Assembly: GCF_002994745.2 (NCBI RefSeq)
Contig: NC_037094.1
Location: 18,275,001 to 18,339,000 of the forward strand
Direction of reading: 5' to 3'
Source: Rosa chinensis
Taxonomy: Eukaryota; Streptophyta; Magnoliopsida; Rosales; Rosaceae
DNA: 64,000 nt
Under the pieces are notes generated by a model. The model searched no databases. It was not told the origin of the DNA and saw nothing but the letters and a program-made list of their open reading frames with translations. The position numbers and the translations under genes are program-made. Of this stretch, positions 54,700 through 64,000 are shown in pieces. Numbering within the stretch: position 1 is the first letter of the stretch; each line of letters begins with the position of its first letter.

Positions 54700-57600
54700 T
54701 CTTGGATTCAGACACATATTGGCTTTGACATGACCGACTAGGGCATCCTGGTCTTGATATGATGCTCCGTATACTAAAGACTTCACACGGACATCCATTC
54801 TTCAAAGTGAGAAGAAGCAAGAATCGAAAATTGATTCTTGGAGTTAGCAAGACCGCAACAATTGCAGCTTCTGGCGCTGCAGCCGTCTTGGGGCGCCATA
54901 GGGTTGCCCAAGTCCCATGTGATGACGCCATCAATGGCGCCAACCATGAGCATGATGCCATGGTTGCCTCTCCTAGTAGCCATGACGCCACACACACTAA
55001 TTTTCATGGCTCTAATGCCATGATAGGAGATGTAGTCACACATTTTGCTTCTAATAGCGCTACAGACGCTCAGGCCCAACCAAAATCCTTATTGGTGGAC
55101 TCCAAGGCCTCTCGCTCATTTTGCAAAGCCTGTTCATTTGGGAAATTAAGACCGAGACCATCCTACGCAAAGGATCCCAAAATACTAGGGCTGGGCATTT
55201 TAGCCCGTAAGCCCGAAAATCCAAACCGGCCCGTCAAGAATTGGCCCGTACGGTCCGGGCCCTTTTTTTTTTTAGTGAAACGGTCTGAGTTCGGGCCTAG
55301 GTTTTCAAAAAACGGTTCGGGCCCGGGCATAGAGATTTGAAAAGAAAAAGGCCCGTAAGGCCCAGATTAGTTAATAAGAGACATGTGTCTCTATGTGATT
55401 GAACCGTTCACTTAAAAAAAAAACTTAGGTGTACCTCCCCACACCATATTACTCTCTTCTACTATATAATTCCTAACGCTAATCTATTTTTCCCTTCACT
55501 CTGCCGCACAAAGCTCAAAGAGAGAACTCTCTTTGTTCTTCTTCTAAAGTTCTCTCTCTTTCCTCTCTTCTCTCTTCACTCCTCACTCCTCACTCTGCCG
55601 CACAAGAGTTTTCTCTTTCTTCTTCTCTCTTCACTCCTCACTCTGCCGCACAAGAGTTTTCTCTTTCTTCTTCTTCTGAAGTTTTCTCATGATGCTCTGA
55701 GATGGGGTCATGATTTTGTCGCAATCGAGGATAGAGAGGGGAGATCGACTAAGGTGAGATGCGGCTTGGAATCTTGAATTAATAAAGGGCCAATGGCGGG
55801 GTTTTGAGCTATAAGGATTACCTAGCTTCTGAGTAGAAGACGGCTTGGAATTTCTAGATTTTAGTTAACATGCCTAGATCTGGAATCATTGTATACTGAT
55901 ATGAAGATGTATTATTTGTATTGTTTTTTATATGGAAAAATAAATGAGGGGTCCTAACCTAGAAAGAGACATTTCTCTAATTAAGTTCAGTGAGGATTTG
56001 TTCAGTTTCTTAGCTGTTGGTATCAAAGAGAAAAATCTCATTATAGAGGATGGAGCCATGTAAAGCATCTCATTGTTCTGATTTTTTTCTTCTTTTTTTT
56101 TTACCATTTTCAGAAATTTTGTAGAATGGGCTGCAAATATGGAAATGGACATAAAAACATGTATTTTGGGCCCGCAAGCCCGAAAGCCCGGCCCGAAATG
56201 AAACGGGTCGGTCCCGGGCCGGTCCTTGTTGGGTGTAAAACGGGTTTTAGGCCCGAACCGTAAAAAACGGGCCGGGTCCGGGCCCAGTAAAAATCTTATT
56301 GGACCCGGCCCGTGCCCAGCCCTACAAAATACTCATTGGTTGCCTCCGTTCTTACAGAGAATCCAAGGGGATATCTGTGGACTAATTCAACCATCATGCG
56401 GACCTTTTAAATACTTTATGATATTGGTTGATGCGTCAACATGCTGGTCACATGTCACGCTGTTGTCCACTTGAAATGCTGCTTATGCTGAACTCCTCGC
56501 CCAAATTATTCGTCTACGGGTTCACTACCCTAATCATCCTATTAAGTCTATTCGACTTGATAATGCTGGGGGAGTTTGCATCGAAAATGTTCGATGACTA
56601 TTGCATGTCACTAGGGATTGATGTAGAGCATCCAGTTCCCCATGTTCATACCCAAAATGGTCTCGCAGAAGCTACTATCAAATGACTACAGATGATAGCG
56701 CGGACATTGGTTATGCGCACCAATCTCCCTGTTTCTGCTTGGGGATATGCAATACTACATGCAGCGACGCTAATTCGTTTACGACCCACTGCAACCCAAT
56801 CTTACTCTAAGTTACAGCTAGTAACTGTGTACGAGCCTGATATCTCGCACTTACGCATTTTTGGGTGTGCCATTTATGTGCCTATTACTCCGCCACAGCG
56901 TACTAAGATGGGTCCACAACGACGAATGGGCATTTACGTTGGATATGAATCTCCAACTATCGTCCGCTATCTTGAACCCTTGACATGCGATCTTTTTACC
57001 GCTAGATTTGCGGATTGTCACTTTGATGAGACAGTCTTCCCATCGTTAGGGGGAGATAAGAGCACATATGTTCAACAGGAACGACATGAATTGTAAAGGT
57101 TTGTCCCCACTATGTCTCATCTCGATCCCCATACCAGACAGTCTGAACTTGAAGTGCGAAGAATAATCGAGCTCCAGAACGTAGCAGACACTTTGCCTGT
57201 TGCGTTTTCTGATGTTGCCAAAGTGATAAGATCACATATACCCGCTGCAAACGTGCCTGTAAGGATTGATGTCCCAAATAATGGACATAACGCCACTCTA
57301 GTGACACCAGGAGATGGCGTCATTACCCATAATGGCAATGATGTGGCGTCTATTGCTACAGGTCCAGCAAGGAAGCACGGTAAACCGATTGGTTTGAAGG
57401 ATACTCACCCTAGAAAGAGAGAGAATGAGGCACAAATAAATCCTTTCATCATCGATACTCAAAATCCGTCCCATGATGATAATGTTCCGGATTATGGTTA
57501 TGTCCAAGAGACATCATTGGAGGACGCCTCAATGTCAGAACCTATCCCTAAGAATGTATAGATCTCTGTCAATTACACTAGTGTACATGAGACGTGGGAA

Positions 57601-59350
57601 AGAAACTTCATCATCATTGATGATGTATTCGCGTATAGATTATTGAGACCGATGACATCGAACCACGCTCTGTTGATGAATGCCAACATAGAGCTGACTG
57701 GGCAAAATGGAAAGATGCGATCCAGGCAGAACTTTATTCTCTAGCGAAAAGAAAGGTATTTGGCAATGTTGTACCAATACCGCCCAACACCAAACCAGTT
57801 GGTCACAAATGGGTATTCGTTAAAAAGTGTAATGAGAAAAACGAGATTGTAAGGTACAAAGCTCGCCTTGTGGCGCAAGGCTTCTCACAATGCCCTGGAA
57901 TCGACTACGAGGAGACCTATTCTCCCGTAATGGACATCATAACTTTCCGCTACCTTGTCAGTTTGGTAGTTTCCGAAAAACTGAACATGCAGCTTATAGA
58001 TACGGTTATAGTGTATGTATATAGGGATCTAGATACGGAAATATACATGAAAATTCCATATGGAATTCAACTACCCAAATCAAGTTGCTCCAAACCATGG
58101 AGCGCATTTGCAATTAGATTGAAACGCTCACTATATGGATTGAAACAATTTGGACGGGTGTGGTATAACCGTCTAAGTGACTACTTGATTGGAAAGGGAT
58201 ATGTCAACAATGAACTATGCTCATGTGTGTTCATAAAAATGACAAGTTCCATATTTGCAATATTAGCGGTTTATGTCGATGACATGAACATAATTGGCAC
58301 CCTTAAAGAGTTAAGGGAAACCGCTGAACACTTGAAATCCGAGTTTGAGATGAAAGATCTTGGGAAAACACGGTTTTACCTTGGTTTAGAACTTGAGCAC
58401 TGTAGAGATGGTATCCTGATTCATCAATCAAGCTTATACACAAAAGATGCTTAGGCGTTTCAACACTGACAAGATTAAGCCTTCAAGCACCCCAATAATT
58501 GTCCGTAGTCTTGATCCAAAGAAGGATCCATTTGTTCCAAAAGATGACGATAAAGAAGTGCTAGAGGCAGAAGTGCCCTACCTAAGTGCAATAGGCGCAC
58601 TATTGTACTTAGCACAATGCACAAGACTGGATATCTCATTAGCTGTGAACTTGTTAGCTAGATATAGCTATGCGCCAACACGACGCCATTAGACTGGTGT
58701 TAAAGATATATTTTGATACCTAAGTGGTACGATCGATATGGGCTTGTTTTATCCCTATAGAGAGAAGATGGATTCAGACCCATCTAGTGTCAAGGACGCC
58801 ACATATAGTGGGCTACGTTCCCTCACCCCATCCCCAAACGATATAAGTGTTTTGGAAGGTTTGCTGATGTTGGGTATCTCTCTGACCTACACAAAGGTCG
58901 CTCCTAAACTGGTTATGTTTTCACCATGGGAAAGACCTCGATATCTTGGAGGTCTACAAAGCAGACCTTAGTCGCTACCTCTTCAAATCATGTAGAAATT
59001 ATTGCTCTTCACGAAGCAGTTCGTGAATGTATATGGCTTAGGTCCATAGATACGCATGTTCGAAGTAATTGTGGTATGAAGTCTACCACAGATGAGCCAA
59101 CAAGCATTTATGAGGATAATGCTACTTGCATTCAACAAATGAAGCAAGGCTACATCAAAGGCGACAACACCAAGCACATATGGCCTAAATTCTTCTACAA
59201 TCAGCAACAACAGAAGCTTCTCAAGATCAAAGTGAACCAGGTTCGATCTGAGGACAATGTGGCAGACTTGTTTACTAAGTCATTGCCCAAATCCACATTC
59301 GAGAAACATGTGGCAAGAATTGGCTTGCGGAAATTATTTGAACTCCTATG
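54700..59350 (+). pseudogene. Copia family B polyprotein (integrase, RT, RNase H), split by a hAT element
   Basis: Plus strand. Gag-pre-integrase DRLGHPGLDMMLRILK, then HFASNSATDAQAQ linker, SFCKACSFGKLRPRPSYAKD, then (after the hAT insertion at 55196-56324) the integrase core WLPPFLQRIQGDICGLIQ. Next come HTQNGLAEATIK and a stop (near 56685). The linker, RT (ARLVAQGFSQCPGIDYEETY; YVDDMNIIG at about 58275) and RNase H (to about 59350) follow. At least five stops or shifts occur (56685, 57095, 57560, 58454, 58692). Gag is missing. The coding region is dead. Confidence 0.85.
55196..56324. mobile_element. Non-autonomous hAT element, 1.13 kb
   Basis: Terminal inverted repeats TAGGGCTGGGCA and TGCCCAGCCCTA are flanked by a perfect 8-bp duplication CAAAATAC (55188-55195 and 56325-56332), the hAT signature. 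Subterminal regions are rich in GGCCCG/CCGGGC repeats. Removing the element and one duplication joins the copia integrase reading frame, confirming the boundaries. The interior has CT-rich repeats with CACTCTGCCGCACAAGAG in three copies (55495-55660) but no transposase. Confidence 0.93.
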
Positions 59351-59532
59351 ATCGTAATCATCAAGCGGAGGCTCAGACTTCAGGGGGAGATGTCTACATG
59401 TTTGCCTCGAACCGTGAATGGTGTGTTGTGCTCTTTTTCCCCTTCGATAGAGGATATTTTTGTCCCACTGGGTTTTTGTTACTCAGTAAGATTTTTAACG
59501 AGGCAACGAGAGAAGCACCGCGTTTGGACAAC

Positions 59533-59543
59533 ACAAGGGGGAG
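59533..59543 (+). other. Polypurine tract of copia family B
   Basis: ACAAGGGGGAG immediately precedes the LTR start TGTTCAAG at 59544 and is repeated in inverted orientation at 54316-54326. Confidence 0.8.
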
Positions 59544-59743
59544 TGTTCAAGTAAACCCTAATTTGTGTTTCACCCAAACTCTAAGTTACTTGACCTAGTG
59601 GTAATAAGGTTAAATGAGAAGGAACTAGATTCCTATTCAACGTACATTGAATAGGAATCTAGAACCTTCTCATTTAACTCTATTACCACTAAGTCAAGTA
59701 ACTTAGAGTTTGGGCCAAACACAAATCAGGGTTTACTTGAACA
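59544..59743. repeat. 200-bp palindrome made of two opposed LTR starts
   Basis: Starts TGTTCAAGTAAACCC and ends GGGTTTACTTGAACA. The two arms of about 100 bases are the first part of the copia B LTR in opposite orientations, joined at CAACGTACATTG. Arms differ by only scattered substitutions. This is not a normal LTR, because the left copy at 54060-54315 continues past the centre with TATA-containing sequence. Confidence 0.88.
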
Positions 59744-59938
59744 GTTTGAAGGTTTTAGGAAAAAATTAAGTTTAGAAGTTTAAATATAATTTAGGAAAGT
59801 TCGTCCAATTAAGGTATTGATTCATTTTTTATTTTTATTTTTTATCTTATTAAATCCAACAGGATTTCATTACTCTATATAAAACCATACTACCTACTCT
59901 TAGGTCTATTCATAATATATTCAAGCGACCAAACTACA
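59744..59938. other. 5' flank of the second DNAJC21 copy
   Basis: AT-rich, with TATATAAAACC near 59875 that could be the former TATA box of the duplicated gene. Confidence 0.4.
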
Positions 59939-60586
59939 AGGGTGAAGAGCACAAAACGCGTCTGCCACTACGAGACCTTAGGCTTTGAACCAAATTGCTC
60001 AGAAAAAGAAATCAAGGCTTCTCATAGGAAACTAATCCTAACGTACCATTGGGACAAATGTAGATCATCCCAATACGGCTTGTCCCAAGAAGAAGCCACT
60101 GCTAAATTTCTAGAGGTCCAACAAGCCTACAAAATCCTTATGGATCCCACAAAGCGAGAAACTAACGACGCCTACCGCTAGACCTACGCTGTCCCTGAAG
60201 TTTTCAACCCCGACCTCGCAGTCCCCTTTGACAACATCGTCTTCAACGGCTACTCCAGCTTCGGCCGTAGCTTCTACAAGGTCTGGTTTGACATTTTTCA
60301 ACGGATTTAAGCCAACGACCGCGCTTTCCAAAAGAAGAACGACCTGTCGTGGAGTTCGGTTCACAGGCCTTTAGACATGGGCAATCTCGACACCCCTTAT
60401 CTTGAGGTTGCTAAATTTTACAACTACTGGCTCAACTTTAGTTCCATAATGGATTTCTACTGGGAGGATCCATATGATGAGTATGATCTAAGTCAGATCT
60501 CTCGCAGAGGGGTGAAGTTTTGGTCCCTCATAAACATGAAGGCGAGGAAGAAAGCAAAGAAGGAATACAACAATAAGGTGCGGAGT
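59939..60586 (+). pseudogene. Second DNAJC21-like copy, decayed and truncated
   Basis: Clearly homologous to 8783-9430, with VKSTKRVCHYETLGFEPNCS aligned to VKSTERVCYYETLGLEPNCS. The start codon is AGG instead of ATG and the J-domain HPD motif reads HWD. A CAG-to-TAG change stops the frame at 60179-60181, and another stop follows in GGATTTAAGCC. Downstream MGNLDTPYLEVAKFYNYWL and the KARKKAKKEYNN block are preserved in another frame. It ends after GTGCGGAG, where copia sequence begins. It lacks the 4-base insertion seen in the first copy. Confidence 0.88.
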
Positions 60587-60830
60587 TGACTCAAACTATC
60601 AAGAGAAACAATAATTGAGGAATATTTTCATATCATTTACAGTATGAAGATACAGATTTTATACAAAGTGCACAACTACACGATCCACAATTCTAGGCCT
60701 ACAATCAAGCACTTATGTATCTAAACAATTATGACAGATTACACAAATCATCCAAATCAACTCATTGACTCATTCTGATTCCTTCCTTTACTGACGTAGC
60801 AGTATCTCCTTCCTCAAGACTCCCCCTCAA
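60587..60830 (-). repeat. Probable 3' LTR of copia element C
   Basis: The minus strand runs from just after the purine tract AACTTGAGGGGGAG (about 60821-60835) to ...GATAGTTTGAGTCA, abutting DNAJC21 sequence. It carries a TATA/poly(A)-like AT-rich centre. The exact LTR start was not determined because no partner LTR lies in the window. Confidence 0.5.
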
Positions 60831-63691
60831 GTTGGAGTGTATGTTAATTACACTCAACTTGCCAAGTAAAGCTTTAAACCATGCTGCACTCACTGGTTTA
60901 GTGAACAGATCAGTCGGCTGCTCCTTGGTTCTAATGTCAGCTGTTTTGATCACTCCTCTTTGCACTTTCTCATGCACCACATGACAGTCAATCTCTATGT
61001 GCTTCGTGCACTCATGAAACACCGGGTTTGAAGATATATGAATTGCAGCAAGATTGTCACAATATAACTTAATTGGCTGCTTGTGATGTATGTTCAAATC
61101 ACGCAATATGCTGCGCAGCCAAGTTGTTTCACAACACACTGTGGCCATTGATAGATATTCTGCCTCAGCACTAGAGCGTGTCACAGTGCTTTGTTTCTTT
61201 GTCTTCCATGAAATAGGTGCATTTCCAAGGAGCACGCATTTCCTCCTCATGTCTCTACATCGAGCCCAATCAGCGTCGCAAAATGCTTTCAACTCTAATG
61301 AACCCGTGGAAGGCAGCAGAATTCCTTGACCTAGCATTTGCTTGATATACCTCAAAACCTTGTGTGTTACCTCAAGGTGTGGCTGCCGTGGTTTGTCCAT
61401 AAACTGACTCAATATATGGACAGCGTAAACAAGATCTGGTCTTGTAATGATCAGATATATGAACAGCCCTACAAGCCTGTGATATTGAGAAGGATCACTT
61501 AACAAACTTCCATCCGCTTGAGTGAGTGATAAACCTTGCTCAACTGGGAAATGTGAGGGCTTGGCACCAAGGAAACCTGTGTCTTCAAGGATCTCCAAAG
61601 CATATTTTCTCTGACATAATGCAATTCCTTTCTTTGATCTCGCCACTTCTATTCCCAGAAAGTATTTAAGTTGCCCCATGTCTTTCAACTTAAAACAACT
61701 TGAAAGGATTGTTTAGTTTTCAAAATGTCATCCAAGCTGTTCCCTCCCAGTATCACATAAACTAATAAAATGGTAAACCTTCCTTGATAGTTTCGGATGA
61801 ACAGAGAGTAATCTGACCATGATTGGTGAAACCCGGCAGATTTGAGTGCACTTGAAAGTTTGATGAACTATTTCCATGAGGCCTACTTTAGGCCATAAAT
61901 TGATTTGTGCAATTTGCACACTCTTGTCTCCCCATTTCGTTCGAAACCAGGAGGAAGCTGCATATAGACTTCTTCATAAAGATCACCATTCAAAAATGCA
62001 TTGTTCACATCGAGTTGGTGTAAGTGCCAACCCTTCATAGTTGCAAGGCTGAGAAGAACTTGTACTGTTGTTAACTTAGCAACAAGGGAAAATGTTTCTC
62101 TATAGTCCACTTCCTCTATCTGATTGTATCCCTTAGCGACCAATCGAGCCTTATGTCTTTCAACAGACCCATCCGGGTTGAGTTTTATCTTGTAAACCCA
62201 CTTGCAACCGATGGGTCGTTTGTTCGATGGAAGTGAGACCAAACTCCAGGTATGATTAGACCGGAGAGCTTGAATCTCTTTGTGCATCACCTCTCTCCAT
62301 TGTAGACATTTAACAGCCTGCAAAAACGAGGTTGGTTCTTTTTGTATGGTGAGTTTAGTAGTAAAAGCTCTATGGTTAGGGGAAAGTCTAGTATAAGAAA
62401 ATACATTAGAAAGAGAGTGGGTAGTACATTGAGGAGCCTTGTTTGTTGAAGACGAATGTGGAGGCCGAGAGGGAAGAGCATCTTCGATGTGAAAATCTTG
62501 AAGAAAGGATGGTGTTTTGGTAGGTCTGCTAGAGCGACGTATTGGTGGTGATTGTGAAAGAGGCACAGGAGCAGAATTAGTGGGCGGTGATGAAGGAATG
62601 ACAGACTCTAATGATGATTCCGTATTCAAAGGAATGATTGACTCATATGATGTGTTTGGACTGGATGTTAGGTCAGTTGGAGGATTTATAGGAAGAGAAT
62701 CTTGAGTGTTTGATGAGATCTCATGATCAAAAGATGATGGAGCTGTTTGTGGCAAGAAAATGGGATCGTGATTTGTAGAGTGTGAATAAGAAGCAGATTG
62801 AAAAGGAAAAGAATCCTCATAAAACACTACATCACGTGAAACCAAGACCTTTTGTTTCTCTAAATCATAAACACTATATCCCTTTTGACCGTGGGGATAA
62901 CCCAAGAAAATACACTTGGTGGAACGGGCATCAAATTTTGATGGTTTGTAAGGATGTGTGGACGCAAAACACAAACACCCAAAAACCCGTAAATGTAAGT
63001 AGTTAGGTACCTTGTGAAACAACATTTCGAAAGGTGTTTTGCCTTTGAGAATTGGTGTGGATGTCCGATTTATGAGATAAGCAGAAGTAAGAATAACATC
63101 TCCCCAAAAAGATTTTGGTAAATGAGCTTGGAAAAGAAGAGCGCGAGCAACATTGAGCAAATTTCTATGCTTACGCTTTGCCACACCATTTTGCTATGGT
63201 GTGTTGACACAATTGGTTTGGTGGATTATCCCTTTTGACGCATAAAAATGTTCTATTTTAAACTAGGGACTATTGTCACATCGCACAATCTTGACTCTTT
63301 TACCAAATTGATTTTCAACTAGTTGAATGAAGTTGACTAGGAGACTGCGTGCTTCTGACTTGTGTTTCATTAAATACACCCAAGTGCACCTAGTGTGATC
63401 GTCAACCATGGTGAGGAAATATTGTGCACCAGTGTATGTAGGAATATGGTACCCACCCCAAATATCAACATGAATTAATTCAAAAGGAGATTCACTAGAA
63501 TTAACATGCAAAGGAAAAGGCATTCTGGTTTGTTTAGCCAGAGGACATACAGAACAGTTGCTTGTATCACAAGCCTTATTTGCAGGAAAGGGAAATAATA
63601 CAGAAACTTTGCTCGAAGGGTGACCGAGCCTTCGGTGCCAAAAACTTTGAGTGCGACCATGAACAGCATGACATCCACTACAAGACTGCAA
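60762..63691 (-). pseudogene. Copia element C: integrase, RT and RNase H
   Basis: Minus strand, three frames. 63263-63691 has gag-pre-integrase FWHRRLGHPSSKV, the CSVCPLAKQTR zinc residues and integrase core start FELIHVDIWGGY...DDHTRC. 61883-63184 continues the core after stops, with the KTPFEMLFHKVPNYLHLRVF block, a Ser/Pro-rich linker, and the RT (HKARLVAKGYNQIEEVDYRE; LDVNNAFLNGDLYEEVYMQL). 60762-61688 has the RT end and RNase H (FCDADWARCRDMRRK...SSAEAEYLSM). At the catalytic RT motif (about 61760) the usual YVDD is reduced to YV followed by ILGGNS, so both catalytic Asp codons appear deleted. No gag or protease is present on this strand. Confidence 0.85.
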
Positions 63692-64000
63692 GAGGTATGT
63701 GGCAAGAGTTACAGGAGAGATTTTCTCACACTAACATAGTGCAGCTGTTCCATATTGAAAATACCATTCATGATTGTGAGCAAGGAACAAGTTCGGTCAC
63801 TTCTTTCTTTACCAAACTCAAAAGCTTATGGGATGAGAAGGATGTGCTATGCGAAATTCCTCCCTGCATTTGTGATGCTTCTAAGGAAATTAGGGCTTAC
63901 ATGAACACGCAGAAGACTATGAAATTCTTAATGGGCCTCAACGACAACCATGCAACAATCAGGAGCAGCATAGTGAACACGGAGCCTTTTCCTACAGTAA
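63685..64000 (+). pseudogene. Copia gag fragment on the opposite strand, running off the window
   Basis: From about 63685 the plus strand is open to the window edge and encodes ARGMWQELQERFSHTNIVQL, SFFTKLKSLWDEKD and FLMGLNDNHATIRSSI, typical of copia UBN2/gag. It lies head-to-head with the integrase frame of element C, whose minus-strand open frame ends at 63691. It may be the missing gag of element C after an inversion, or a second element. Incomplete at its right end. Confidence 0.75.

Overview
The window reads as nuclear DNA of a flowering plant. It has intron-containing genes with GT-AG junctions, a plastid Clp protease accessory gene, an intronless plant-type MATE transporter, AT-rich spacers and a dense, layered load of plant transposable elements. 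I would guess a eudicot, perhaps Rosaceae, but the sequence alone does not prove the family.

Host genes are concentrated in the first 18 kb. They are an intact MATE efflux carrier (3612-5138, +), a five-exon ClpT-type gene (5641-7730, -), a DNAJC21/JJJ1-type J-domain gene carrying a frameshift and an in-frame stop (8783-10334, +), and a small Gly/Pro-rich reading frame behind a good TATA box (17778-17993, -). Between them lie a 2.7-kb fold-back (Mutator-like) element with a 10-bp target duplication (11176-13885), an older tandem duplication that it interrupts, and an 89-bp tandem repeat.

The region 19.2-37.05 kb looks like one three-layer nest. The outer layer has Helitron-like ends on the minus strand and carries minus-strand exon-like fragments, including a leucine-rich-repeat piece. 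Inserted in it is a 12.7-kb LTR retrotransposon derivative without recognisable gag or pol (23201-35905, 5-bp TSD ACGTA). Inserted in that is a 6.9-kb CACTA transposon (26538-33408, 3-bp TSD CTT). The CACTA element carries no visible transposase but holds fragments of at least six recognisable host genes, all on the plus strand: ribosomal protein eS6, OMA1 metalloprotease, mitochondrial uncoupling protein, gamma-tocopherol methyltransferase, mitochondrial ribosomal protein uL13 and an Alfin-like PHD finger. A seventh fragment is unidentified. This multi-donor Pack-CACTA is the most interesting object in the window.

From 38.5 to 45.8 kb lies a nearly genome-length but broken endogenous pararetrovirus (Caulimoviridae) on the minus strand. 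It retains the tRNA-iMet primer site, a TATA box and poly(A) signals. From 45.9 kb to the end the sequence is mostly decayed Ty1-copia material: a truncated copy (45.9-47.1), an LTR-bounded element with a gag-integrase deletion fusion (49630-53960), an inverted-end copia block with a nested hAT element (54.1-59.74), and a head-to-head pair running off the right edge (60587-64000). ELP2 (WD40) gene fragments lie at 48-48.5 kb. A second, more decayed DNAJC21 copy sits at 59939-60586 and is cut by the last copia element.

I saw no tRNA, rRNA or CRISPR array. All assignments come from reading the sequence by eye. No alignment or database search was run.
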